Source: CAIWHR01 sp963726765
GTDB lineage: Bacteria; Pseudomonadota; Gammaproteobacteria; Burkholderiales; Casimicrobiaceae
DNA: 64,000 nt
Assembly (NCBI GenBank): GCA_963726765.1
Contig: CAVSDH010000005.1
Span: 248,001-312,000 of the forward strand
Reading direction: 5' to 3'
Part shown: one piece after another, positions 9,073-16,998 of the stretch
How positions within the stretch are numbered: position 1 is the stretch's first letter
Layout of the letters: every line of letters starts with the position of its first letter
Notes under the pieces: generated by a model
Seen by the model: the letters and a program-made list of their open reading frames with translations, nothing else
Database searches by the model: none
What the model was told of the DNA's origin: nothing
Translations under genes and position numbers: made by a program

Positions 9073-9707
9073 ATGTAGGTGCCGGTAAACGTGCACTGTT
9101 TCGGTACCGAATGGTAAGGAGTGAATTGCAACTGGACTCCGGTTGACTGAGTGACTGACCGGATCGAACGTCGGCGACTAACCGCCTACGTTGTTGACGC
9201 TGTTCTGCAACCGGGGTGTAGACACCGCCGGTTCCGAAATATGTGCCCGCCGAGCCCGATCGACGTCAGTGTCTGGCGCACAATCGATTTGGATTCGTTC
9301 GCCGCGTTGACATTGTAGACGAGCGTGCCGGTTGTCGTCGACGTTGGCGTAAACGTGGCAGTGCCGACCTGCGTCGCCTGCGGATGATCGGCAGGATTCC
9401 ACGGAACGCCGATTCCGGTTCCCGTGGTCTGGTACAGGCCGCCCGTGAAGGCGCCGTTGGCGGCGCGCGTTAGGTTACCTGCGTACCAGATCGGTGCTTT
9501 GGCCGGTGCCGGTCCGTAGACGAAGAACGTGGCGAAAATGAAATTCTGGCTCTGGATGAGGTTGACGCCCCAGCCATCCTCCGCAGGTCCGGCCCACCAG
9601 ATGTCGGTGTAATCGGTGGCGCGTGCCGCCGACGGTTGCAGGACGGAGCCGACCAGCGCAACGGCCAGCACGGCACGAAAGGTGGAGCGAAGGAATCGAG
9701 GCATCAT
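8878..9707 (-). pseudogene. Exported protein, frameshifted remnant
   Basis: The open part (9186-9707, 173 residues) starts with a signal peptide (RAVLAVALVGSVLQPSAARA) followed by YTDIWWAGPAEDGWGVNL. This pattern is common in exported proteins of unknown function in Beta- and Gammaproteobacteria. The rest of the family's beta-rich domain is still readable but scattered over three frames: FTPYHSVPKQCTFTGTYIQ (about 9070-9130), then NTSATIYEIRSHVDRPRG and RWTAPNVGGGCQEDGSF down to about 8880. At least three shifts are needed, so this is either a decaying gene or a run of assembly errors. It converges on the methyltransferase gene. No function is known. Confidence 0.7.
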
Positions 9708-9713
9708 GGGCGA

Positions 9714-10643
9714 TTAGTCAAGGGAGCGTGAAACAAGTTCCGATTCTACCGTGGACGCGAGCCGGTCAATCGCGTCGTTCGCAGGGAGCGCCGCCTGCGC
9801 GCCCGCCGCCGTGCACGCGAGCGAGCCTGCGGCAATGCCGCGGCAACAGCGCGGGTCCATGATTGCCCGCGGTCGAGGGTGGCCGCGAGGACGCCGGCGA
9901 ATGCGTCGCCCGCGCCCGTCGTGTCGATCACGTTGATTGCCGGTGCGCGGGCGCGAATGAGCGCGCCATCCGCGGCGGCCACGGCGCCATCCGCGCCCAG
10001 CGTCACCACGGTCGCGCAGCCGAATTGCCGGTAAATGGCGGCAGCGGCCGATTCGGGTGCAGGCGGGAAGTTCGCCGCGGCGGCAATGTCTGCCGCTTCG
10101 ATCTCGTTGACGATAAGCACGTCGAGCGATTCGAGCAGCGTCAGCGGCAAGGAACGCCATGGCGCGGCATTGAGAATGACGCGGGCACCTTGCTCGCGCG
10201 CCCGTTTTGCGAGTTGCAGGACGCCGGGCAGAGGCACCTCCAGCTGCATCAGCACCGTCGTTCCGGGCGTGAGCAGCGCGTCGGGCACGCTCGCCGAGTC
10301 GGCGTACCCGTTCGCGCCCGCGATGACGGTGATGCTGTTTTCGCCCGCCGCATCGACGTGAATCAGCGCAACGCCCGTCGGTGAATCCATGCGGCCGACG
10401 TGCGTCAGATCGACCGCGGCGGCGGCAAGCTCCGGCGAGCGCCATCGCCGCGAACGCGTCACTGCCCACCGCGCCCGTCAGCACGACCTCGGCTCCCGCG
10501 CGACGCGCGGCGAGCGCCTGGTTGGCTCCCTTGCCGCCCGGATGCACGGAGAATCGCGTGCCGGCGAGGGTCTCGCCGGGACGGGGCAGTCGCGCGACGC
10601 TCGCGACCAGGTCGAGATTGATCGAGCCGAAGACGACGATCAC
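9714..10643 (-). CDS. Ribokinase-like PfkB sugar kinase, two compensating frameshifts
   Basis: Phosphorylates a sugar with ATP. The N-terminal sugar-binding motif GGKGANQALAARRAG is near residues 38-52, and the PfkB signature DTTGAGDAFAG (catalytic Asp) lies near 250. The frame shifts at about 10440 (ALAG then ELAAAAVDL) and returns to the original frame near 9840, so that the C-terminus SLACTAAGAQAALP is again in frame. Ignoring two bases gives a full-length protein of about 309 residues. Paired single-base shifts that restore the frame suggest sequencing error more than decay. It is the last gene of the minus-strand sugar arm, after fucU, an order that mimics rbsD-rbsK. The substrate is unknown; fucose, ribose or a breakdown product are possible. 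Confidence 0.85.
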   Translation of the reverse strand: MIVVFGSINLDLVASVARLPRPGETLAGTRFSVHPGGKGANQALAARRAGAEVVLTGAVGSDAFAAMALAGACRRRGRSDARRPHGFTDGRCADSRRCGGRKQHHRHRGRERVRRLGERARRAAHARNDGADAAGGASARRPATRKTGARARCPRHSQCRAMAFLAADAARIARRAYRQRDRSGRHCRRGELPACTRIGRCRHLPAIRLRDRGDAGRGWRRGRRGWRAHSRPRTGNQRDRHDGRGRRIRRRPRGHPRPRAIMDPRCCRGIAAGSLACTAAGAQAALPANDAIDRLASTVESELVSRSLD

Positions 10644-10663
10644 GGCGGTGCCGGTGCCCGAAA

Positions 10664-11110
10664 TCAGGGCGCGGGCGGATAGCGGTTCACGACGCCTTTG
10701 ACCAGGAGAATGTTGCCGTACGGGCGCAGCTCGCCGGTGCGCACGATGGCGAACGCGTCACGTGCGCGGTCGTAGAACGCGTGCCGCTCGAGATGGCCGA
10801 TCTCGCAGTCGGCGAGCCCGCACGAAGTGAGGACGCCGGCGAAATCGGCAACCGGCGCCGGCACGGCCTCGGGATCGCCGTGCACCTGCATCGTGAACAC
10901 TGCGGGGGAGACGCGGTTGTCGACCGGGAAGACCGTGAGAATCGCCGCAAGCACGTCCGACGACGACACGCCGGGCATCTCGATCGCGGGCGGCCCGAGG
11001 CTCGTCGCGGGAAAGTTCGCGTCGACGATGGCTATTTCGTCGCCATGGCCCATGGAGCGGAGCGCGCGCAGCAGGTCGGGCGTGAGCAGCGGATGGATAC
11101 CGATCAGCAT
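10664..11110 (-). CDS. fucU: RbsD/FucU-family mutarotase (L-fucose mutarotase-like)
   Basis: Speeds interconversion of the alpha and beta anomers of a free sugar. The 148-residue protein begins MLIGIHPLLTPDLLRALRSMGHGDEIAIVDANFPA, with the hallmark GHGDEIAIVDANFP at 21-34, closer to FucU than to RbsD. The C-terminal end FAIVRTGELRPYGNILLVKGV is also typical. It lies between the ABC permease genes and the ribokinase. With the lactonase and aldo/keto reductase on the other arm, it points to use of L-fucose or a stereochemically related 6-deoxy or pentose sugar. Confidence 0.9.
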   Translation of the reverse strand: MLIGIHPLLTPDLLRALRSMGHGDEIAIVDANFPATSLGPPAIEMPGVSSSDVLAAILTVFPVDNRVSPAVFTMQVHGDPEAVPAPVADFAGVLTSCGLADCEIGHLERHAFYDRARDAFAIVRTGELRPYGNILLVKGVVNRYPPAP

Positions 11111-11139
11111 GGTCGCGGGGTCCGTTTACGTGCGGGCCG

Positions 11140-11997
11140 TCAGCCGCCCTTGACGCTTCCCTGGGTCAATCCGGCGACGATCTCCTTCTGGATGAAGATC
11201 GTGAGGAACAGCACCGGCAGCGTGACGATGATCGCCGCCGCGGCGAGCGGGCCCCAGGCGAGCTGCTCGAACGTCAGCACATTGTAGACCGCGACGGGGA
11301 GGGTGCGCGTCTCGCGGTTCGAAAGCACGGCGCCGAAGACGAAATTGTTCCACGAGAAGATGAAGGCGAGGATGGCGCCCACCATGATCCCTGGCCTGGC
11401 TAAAGGCAGGGCGACGTAGCGGAACGTCGTCCAGACGCTGCCGCCGTCGATCAGCGCGGCCTCCTCGAGCTCCTTCGGCAGGGTCTCGAAATGGCCCGCC
11501 ATGATGTAGACGACGATCGGGACCGTGATGACCAGATGGGTGACGACGAGCGACGTCAGCGTATTGTTGAGGTGCAGGAACTGGAACACCGCGTAGAGCG
11601 GAATGAGGTAGGACAGCGCCGGCGTCATTCTCGCTATCAGGATGAGGACGGTCAGCTTCTTCGCGCCGGTGCGGGCGATCCCGAAGCCCGCCGGAACCCC
11701 GACCAGCAATGCAACAAGCGTGGCGCCGCCGGAGACCACGACGCTGTTCCAGAAATATCGGCCAATGGCACTCTGCTCGAAGACCTGGACGAAGTTCGCG
11801 AGCGTCGGCGGATCGGGAATGAACACAGGCGGATACGCGATGTTGTCGATCTCGTTCTTGAGCGACAGCGACAGCATCCACAGGAACACCAGGATGGCCG
11901 GGGACACGATGACGACCACCGACAGCCAGAAACCCCCTCGCCGCAACCAGCGCCTCGCTCGCCACCGGAACGGGCGGGATTTCGCGCCTAGTTCCAT
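11140..11997 (-). CDS. Sugar ABC transporter permease (MalG type)
   Basis: A 285-residue inner-membrane permease of a carbohydrate uptake ABC transporter (CUT1 type). The start ATG 11997 (MELGAKSRPFRWRARR) overlaps the end of the upstream permease gene by 10 bp. The longer open frame to 12273 is antisense-quality sequence and is not used. There are six predicted membrane segments. The EAA loop that contacts the ATPase is EEAALIDGGSVWTTFRYVAL, ending in LP. The C-terminal QKEIVAGLTQGSVKGG is characteristic of MalG/UgpE proteins. No ATP-binding subunit is encoded nearby, so it must share one encoded elsewhere. Confidence 0.93.
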   Translation of the reverse strand: MELGAKSRPFRWRARRWLRRGGFWLSVVVIVSPAILVFLWMLSLSLKNEIDNIAYPPVFIPDPPTLANFVQVFEQSAIGRYFWNSVVVSGGATLVALLVGVPAGFGIARTGAKKLTVLILIARMTPALSYLIPLYAVFQFLHLNNTLTSLVVTHLVITVPIVVYIMAGHFETLPKELEEAALIDGGSVWTTFRYVALPLARPGIMVGAILAFIFSWNNFVFGAVLSNRETRTLPVAVYNVLTFEQLAWGPLAAAAIIVTLPVLFLTIFIQKEIVAGLTQGSVKGG

Positions 11998-12881
11998 CGC
12001 GTCTTTTCCCGTACGTGCAGCAGGACGAGCGCCAGTGCGAGCACGATCACGAAGAACACGACGACGACCGCCGACGCATTGCCGATGTTGTAGAACGCGA
12101 ACGCCTGCAGGTACAGGTAGAGATTGATCGTTTCCGACGCCGTGCCCGGCCCGCCGCCGGTGATCACGTAGATGGTGTCGAAGGTCTTCAGCGCGTCGAT
12201 CGTGCGGATGACGGCCGCCACGAGCAGGAACGGAGCGACCAGCGGCAGCGTGACGAAGCGGAACAACTGCCATTCGGACGCGCCGTCGAGTCGCGCGGAT
12301 TCATAGGGCTCGACGGGAAGCACGGCGAGCCCGCCCAGCACGATCAGCATCACGAGCGGAGTCCAGTGCCAGATCTCGACCAGCACCAGGCTGGGGATCG
12401 CAAGCTGCGGCGAGTACACCCACAACGATGGCGGCAGGCCGACCAGCGACAACAGATAGTTGAGCACGCCCTGCTGCGGGTGGAACATCATCGTCCAGAC
12501 GAGCGCCACGGCAACCGGTGTGGCCATCATCGGCATCACGAAGATACCGCGCAGCACGCCGCGGAACGGGAACTCGCGGTGGAAGATCAGCGCGGCGATA
12601 GTGCCGAGGATCAGCGGTGCAAGCACCGCCAGCAACGTGAAGTAGAACGTGTGAACGACCGACTCGATGAATCGCTGGTTGCTGAGGAGCTTGGTGTAGT
12701 TTTCGAACCCGACGAAATGCGCAGCGGTGCCGATCTTCCAGTCGAACGCGCTCATCCACAGCGTGAAGAGCCACGGGAACACGATGACGGCGCCGACGAC
12801 CACGAGCGCGGGCACGATGAACAGCGTGTAGCGCCTGTGGCGCCGCACCAGGAAGCCGGTGCGGACTGTGCCCCCGTTCAT
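11988..12881 (-). CDS. Sugar ABC transporter permease (MalF/UgpA type)
   Basis: A 297-residue permease, partner of the following MalG-type protein. It starts with ATG 12881 and a basic N-terminus (VRRHRRYTLFIVPALVVVGA) leading into the first of six membrane segments. The EAA-type loop is ESARLDGASEWQLFRFVTLP. The segment YVITGGGPGTASETINLYLY is strongly conserved in this family. Its stop overlaps the start of the next permease gene, so the two are translationally coupled. The order substrate-binding protein, MalF type, MalG type on one strand is typical of CUT1 importers. Confidence 0.94.
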   Translation of the reverse strand: MNGGTVRTGFLVRRHRRYTLFIVPALVVVGAVIVFPWLFTLWMSAFDWKIGTAAHFVGFENYTKLLSNQRFIESVVHTFYFTLLAVLAPLILGTIAALIFHREFPFRGVLRGIFVMPMMATPVAVALVWTMMFHPQQGVLNYLLSLVGLPPSLWVYSPQLAIPSLVLVEIWHWTPLVMLIVLGGLAVLPVEPYESARLDGASEWQLFRFVTLPLVAPFLLVAAVIRTIDALKTFDTIYVITGGGPGTASETINLYLYLQAFAFYNIGNASAVVVVFFVIVLALALVLLHVREKTRWN

Positions 12882-12990
12882 CGAAGGGTTCCCATGGATC
12901 CGCGCCTTGCGCGTTCTCGTCCCCGACCCGTGGAGCCGGTCGGACCCCGGGGGAGTTTCCCGAGCGCCCCGACAAAGCGGCCCGGAGGCC

Positions 12991-14352
12991 CTATGCCTTC
13001 TCGCTCTTGTCGAGCGCCGGCTGGAATTCGGCCGTCGCCTTCTTCAGTTCGGTCGCCGGGTCCGCCCCGTTGATCATGTTGGTGAGCGCGATTCCGAACG
13101 TGTCGCGAAACTCGGTGACCGGCGAGATGATCGGCAGGCCGGGCTGCGCGATGCGCGCCGAGGTGAGCATGCATTCGACCCACTGCTTCGGCGACTTGAA
13201 ATCGCTCGATTGCTGTGCGGCGGCGTAGGCCGATTTCCTCACCGGCGCGCCCGCGGCCGATTGCAGCATTCGCGTCTGGTTGGCCTTGTTCGACGCCCAC
13301 TGCACGTAGAACCAGGAGGGGCCCTTCTTCTTGCTGTACGGCGAGATCCCCTGGCCGTCGCCGAAGAGGGCAGAGACCTGTTTCCTCGGCCCCGGCGGCA
13401 TGACGCCATAGCCGACCTTGCCGACGACGCGCGACTTGGTCGGATCCTCGATCGGTTGCGCGAAGCCAATGCCGTCGAGCCACATCGCGGCCTTGCCCTG
13501 CAGGAAAAGGCTCTGCGATTCGTTCCAGTTGAATCCGGCGACGCCCGGCGGGCCGTATTTGGCGAGCAGCGTCTGGTACATCCTGGCCGCCTCGATGGCT
13601 TCCGTTGTGTCCGTCATGAGCTTGCCATTGGCGTCGATGAATCCGCCGCCGTAGCCCAGCAGGAAGCTAGTCCATACCGGCACGTTGGCGTTCTTGAGCC
13701 CGCGCGCGACGAAGCCCGATACGCCCTTGCCCGGATCATTCAGCTTTGCGGCCGCGTCGACGATCTCGGCGAAACTCTTCGGATAGGCGACGCCCTTCGC
13801 ATCGAACAGTTCCCTGTTGTAGTAGATGATCCATGGGTCGAGATTCAGCGGCAGGCTGTTGACGCGTCCGTCCGGCTCGACGGCGTAGTTGAGGCCACCT
13901 TGCGCGAAGTCGTCGAAATCGAGATCGGGAAAGGCGAGCGACTTGTCGGCGATCATCGGCCGCAGGTCCGAGAGCCAGTTGTTCTTCGCGAACTGCCGCT
14001 TCTGGACGTGATACGACAGCGCAATCACGTCGAAACTCGGATTGCCGGAATTGAATTCGATCACCGCCTTCTGCCTCTGCTGTTGCTCGGGAACCATTTC
14101 CGAGCCGACCACGATGCCGGTGAGATCCTCGAATTCCTTGTGATACTTGGTCAGGAGGTCTCCGCGCGGGCTCTTGACCAGGAACACCTCGATCTTCTCG
14201 CCCTTGAATTTCTTCCAGTCGAAAGTGCCCTGGGCGTGCGCAGAGAGCAGGCTCGCGCCCGGCACTGCACCAAGGGCAGCGGCACCGGCTCCGGCTTGCA
14301 GAAGCCTGCGGCGGTGCGCCGACGGACCCTGGACGCGCGTGCGGTCGGTCAT
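12991..14352 (-). CDS. Sugar ABC transporter substrate-binding protein, Tat-exported
   Basis: A 453-residue periplasmic binding protein of family 1, which delivers sugar to the permease pair downstream. The start ATG 14352 is preceded by a strong ribosome site (aggagg). The much longer open frame upstream is antisense to the lyase gene and is rejected. The N-terminus carries a twin-arginine signal (HRRRLLQAGAGAAALG), with cleavage likely after LLSAHAQ. The mature protein starts GTFDWKKFKGEKIEVF and contains family landmarks such as the FDVIALSYHV and DGIGFAQP regions. Tat export implies folding before secretion. Confidence in the family is high; the ligand is inferred only from neighbours. 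Confidence 0.93.
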   Translation of the reverse strand: MTDRTRVQGPSAHRRRLLQAGAGAAALGAVPGASLLSAHAQGTFDWKKFKGEKIEVFLVKSPRGDLLTKYHKEFEDLTGIVVGSEMVPEQQQRQKAVIEFNSGNPSFDVIALSYHVQKRQFAKNNWLSDLRPMIADKSLAFPDLDFDDFAQGGLNYAVEPDGRVNSLPLNLDPWIIYYNRELFDAKGVAYPKSFAEIVDAAAKLNDPGKGVSGFVARGLKNANVPVWTSFLLGYGGGFIDANGKLMTDTTEAIEAARMYQTLLAKYGPPGVAGFNWNESQSLFLQGKAAMWLDGIGFAQPIEDPTKSRVVGKVGYGVMPPGPRKQVSALFGDGQGISPYSKKKGPSWFYVQWASNKANQTRMLQSAAGAPVRKSAYAAAQQSSDFKSPKQWVECMLTSARIAQPGLPIISPVTEFRDTFGIALTNMINGADPATELKKATAEFQPALDKSEKA

Positions 14353-14417
14353 GATGATCCTCCTCGAATTTGCGGTTGGGCGTTGCACGCCAGCCCTGTG
14401 CCGGGCCGTGCGGAACT

Positions 14418-15326
14418 TCAGTCGGAGATGATACTCGCCCGCCGCAGCCGATCGAGCATCGCGTCGCGGTCGGCGGTGGACAACGGGGCGAGCGGCGGGC
14501 GCACGGCGATCCACGCATCGTCGCCGGAGAGATGGGCCAGCAGCGCCTTGAACGCCGGCATCAACGGATATTCGACGGCGATGTCGATGAATCGGCGAAC
14601 CGTCCCGAGCGCCGAATCTCCGTCGGGCATGCCGGCGCCGTCGAAAAGCCGGCGCATCACCTGCGGAAACAGGTTGGCAATGCCGCAGATCGTGCCCGCA
14701 CCGCCCGCCGCCAGCATGGCATGCAGGTGGGGCTCGTGGCCGACGAACACCGCGAGGTCGGGAAACCGGGACTTGAGGGCGAGGCTGTGGTCGAGATCGC
14801 CTGCACTGTCCTTGAGGCCGACGACGACGCCGGGATAGGCAGTGCGCAGGCGCGCGATGACGGAGCCGGGAATGGGTGCAGCCGTCACCTGCGGGATGTG
14901 GTAGAGATAGAGTCGCAGCCGGGCGTCGGCGACCGCTTCGATCAGTGCCGCGTAGTAGGCGAATAGCCCGTCGTCGGCCACCTCCTTCCAGAAAAACGGC
15001 GGCAGGACCAGTGCACCGGCGCAACCCTGGGCAACGGAATGCCGCGTGAGCTCGACCGTTTCCGGCAGCGCGGCGCACCCCGTTGCCGCCAGGATCCGCG
15101 TTGGCGCGATCCCGGCGCCAACGAGCGCTTCCAGGCCGCGCGTGCGCTCGGCGACGCCGAACGACTGTCCCTCGCCGGTCGTCCCGAAGGGCGCGATTCC
15201 GTCGATGCCCGCATCGAGAAGCGTGCGGGCGTGTGCCGCGAATCGTGCGTGATCGATGCCGCCATCGTCGTCGAGTGGCGTCAGCGTGGCGCACCAGACG
15301 CCATGAATCGTCGCGGGATCGTTCAT
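14418..15326 (-). CDS. DapA-family lyase (2-keto-3-deoxy sugar acid aldolase candidate)
   Basis: A 302-residue TIM-barrel class I lyase of the dihydrodipicolinate synthase/N-acetylneuraminate lyase family. I chose ATG 15326 (MNDPATIHGVWCATLTP); the upstream TTG or ATG options add no homology. Visible active-site parts are GTTGEG at 48-53, Tyr142 (LYHIP) and the Schiff-base Lys172 in GLKDSAGD. Members cleave or condense pyruvate with aldehydes. It is first in the minus-strand arm, before a sugar-binding protein, so it is more likely to cleave a 2-keto-3-deoxy sugar acid than to make lysine. In a fucose pathway the expected products would be pyruvate and lactaldehyde. This assignment is inference. 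Confidence 0.88.
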   Translation of the reverse strand: MNDPATIHGVWCATLTPLDDDGGIDHARFAAHARTLLDAGIDGIAPFGTTGEGQSFGVAERTRGLEALVGAGIAPTRILAATGCAALPETVELTRHSVAQGCAGALVLPPFFWKEVADDGLFAYYAALIEAVADARLRLYLYHIPQVTAAPIPGSVIARLRTAYPGVVVGLKDSAGDLDHSLALKSRFPDLAVFVGHEPHLHAMLAAGGAGTICGIANLFPQVMRRLFDGAGMPDGDSALGTVRRFIDIAVEYPLMPAFKALLAHLSGDDAWIAVRPPLAPLSTADRDAMLDRLRRASIISD

Positions 15327-15431
15327 TGGGTACTCGGCCCCGGGTGTTTTCGGTACCATAAGCATAGCAGCGCGGCGTTGCGGGAGACTCGCATCGTGAC
15401 GACCGCGCCCGTCAACCTGGGGGAGGCAAAC

Positions 15432-16421
15432 ATGATTTCACGTCGCAGGTTCACCGGCGCGGCCGCGGCAGCGCTCGCCACCGGACCGTTCATTCGGCGT
15501 GCCGGCGCGCAGACGAAGACCGTGATCCGCTACGGCGACGTGCTCCCGGCCAGTTACCCGAGCGTGGTCGCGATCGAAGCCGCGGGCAAGGAAATCGCGG
15601 AAAAGACCGGTGGCCGGATAGAAATGCAGTCGTTTCCCGCGTCGCAGCTCGGCACGCAGCGCGACATGATCGATGCCCTCGCGTCGAATGCGCTGCAGCT
15701 CTACACCGACGGCGCAGCGACGTTCGGCGCGTGGGTGCCGGCGATCTCGGTGCTCGAGGCTCCCTACGTCTGGCGCGATGCGGCGCACATGGCCAGGGGG
15801 ATGGCGAGCCCGGACGCGCGCGCCCTGGTCGATTCGCTGGTCAAGAACCGCGGCATGCGCATCGTCGACACGATCTATTACGGCACGCGCCAGGTGACGA
15901 CGGCGAACAAAGCGGTCAGCCAGCCGAAGGACATGGAAGGTTTCAAGCTGCGCGTGCCGCCGGTCGACGTCTTCAATGCGATGGCCGAAGCCTGGGGCGC
16001 GCGGCCGACGCCGATCAATTTCGGCGAACTCTACCTTGCGCTGAAGCAGGGCGTGGTCGACGGGCAGGAGAATCCTCTGCCGACCATCCAGTCGGCGAAG
16101 ATCTTCGAAGTCCAGAAGTACCTGGTGCTGACGTCGCACATCATCACGCCCCGGTTCGTCGTGGTGAACGAGCAGTTCTGGAGCGGGCTGGCCGCCGCGG
16201 ACCGTGCGATCGTGCAGGCCGCGCTCGGCAAGGCGGTGACAAGCGCGAACGCCGAGATCCTGAAGCAGGAGGGCGAGCTTGCGGACACGTTCAGGAAGGG
16301 CGGAATGACGGTCATCACCCCGGACGTCGCCGCATTCCGCTCCGCGGTGCTGAAGAGCGTTCCTCCCAAGTTCGAGTCGCGCTGGGGCAAGGGCGTCTAC
16401 GAGCGGTTGCAGGCGCTCTAG
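15432..16421 (+). CDS. TRAP transporter substrate-binding protein (DctP)
   Basis: A 329-residue periplasmic solute receptor. ATG 15432 follows a strong ggggagg ribosome site at about 15419-15425. The N-terminus MISRRRFTGAAAAALATGPF is a twin-arginine signal, with cleavage probably after RRAGAQ. The DctP core contains FKLRVPPVDVFNAMAEAWGA, where the conserved Arg binds a substrate carboxylate, and ALKQGVVDGQENPL. It starts the plus-strand arm and is followed by the two membrane subunits. TRAP systems usually import organic or sugar acids using a sodium or proton gradient, so the ligand may be an acid such as fuconate rather than the free sugar. Confidence 0.95.
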   Translation: MISRRRFTGAAAAALATGPFIRRAGAQTKTVIRYGDVLPASYPSVVAIEAAGKEIAEKTGGRIEMQSFPASQLGTQRDMIDALASNALQLYTDGAATFGAWVPAISVLEAPYVWRDAAHMARGMASPDARALVDSLVKNRGMRIVDTIYYGTRQVTTANKAVSQPKDMEGFKLRVPPVDVFNAMAEAWGARPTPINFGELYLALKQGVVDGQENPLPTIQSAKIFEVQKYLVLTSHIITPRFVVVNEQFWSGLAAADRAIVQAALGKAVTSANAEILKQEGELADTFRKGGMTVITPDVAAFRSAVLKSVPPKFESRWGKGVYERLQAL

Positions 16422-16506
16422 CAATCCGCGCGATCCATCGGGCGGCGCCGCGGACCTGACGTTCGCAGCGTCGCGGTCTGCCGTCAGCGATTCGGGAGAA
16501 GGCACT

Positions 16507-16998
16507 GTGTCGCCATGGACCAAAGGGGCTGAAAAGGTCCTCGACGCCGTTGCCGTCGCGCTGTTCGCCGCGATGTTCGGCGCGATCATCGTCCAGATCG
16601 TCCTGCGGTATGTATTCAATGCGCCTCTCGTCTGGACGGACGAAGCGGCGTCGTACCTGTTCGTGTGGATCTCGTTCCTCGGCTGGGCGATGGCGACGCG
16701 CAAGCGGATCCACATCGGGATCGGACTCGTCGCCGACCGGCTGCCACCGCGCGGGCGGCGCTGGCTCCACGCCTTCTGGTGCGCCGCGACGATCGCGTTC
16801 GCGCTGGTCCTGCTCGTGGTCGGCGTCGCCGTCACGCGGCGCAATGTCGATGTGCAAATGGTGTCCATCGATTACGCGATCTGGCCGGTCTACCTCGTCG
16901 TGCCGATCGCGGCGGCGTGCCTCGTCCTCTACGGCGTGCGCGACCTCATCACCATCGTTCGCCGCGGCGACGTCAAGGCGACGGAGGTGCAACTGTGA
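16507..16998 (+). CDS. TRAP transporter small permease (DctQ)
   Basis: A 163-residue inner-membrane protein with four predicted membrane segments, starting with GTG 16507. The segment FNAPLVWTDEAASYLFVWISF is typical of DctQ proteins, followed by a positively charged loop (TRKRIHIGIGL). It forms the small half of the TRAP membrane complex. Its stop codon overlaps the GTG start of the large permease gene (GTGA at 16995-16998), so the two subunits are translationally coupled. An 85-bp gap separates it from the solute receptor gene. Confidence 0.93.
   Translation: MSPWTKGAEKVLDAVAVALFAAMFGAIIVQIVLRYVFNAPLVWTDEAASYLFVWISFLGWAMATRKRIHIGIGLVADRLPPRGRRWLHAFWCAATIAFALVLLVVGVAVTRRNVDVQMVSIDYAIWPVYLVVPIAAACLVLYGVRDLITIVRRGDVKATEVQL

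Noticed and set aside
12015..14838. Long plus-strand frames opposite the ABC transporter genes
   Set aside because: Both are rich in Arg, His, Asp and Gln with no membrane helices or motifs, while the minus strand encodes clear transporter proteins.
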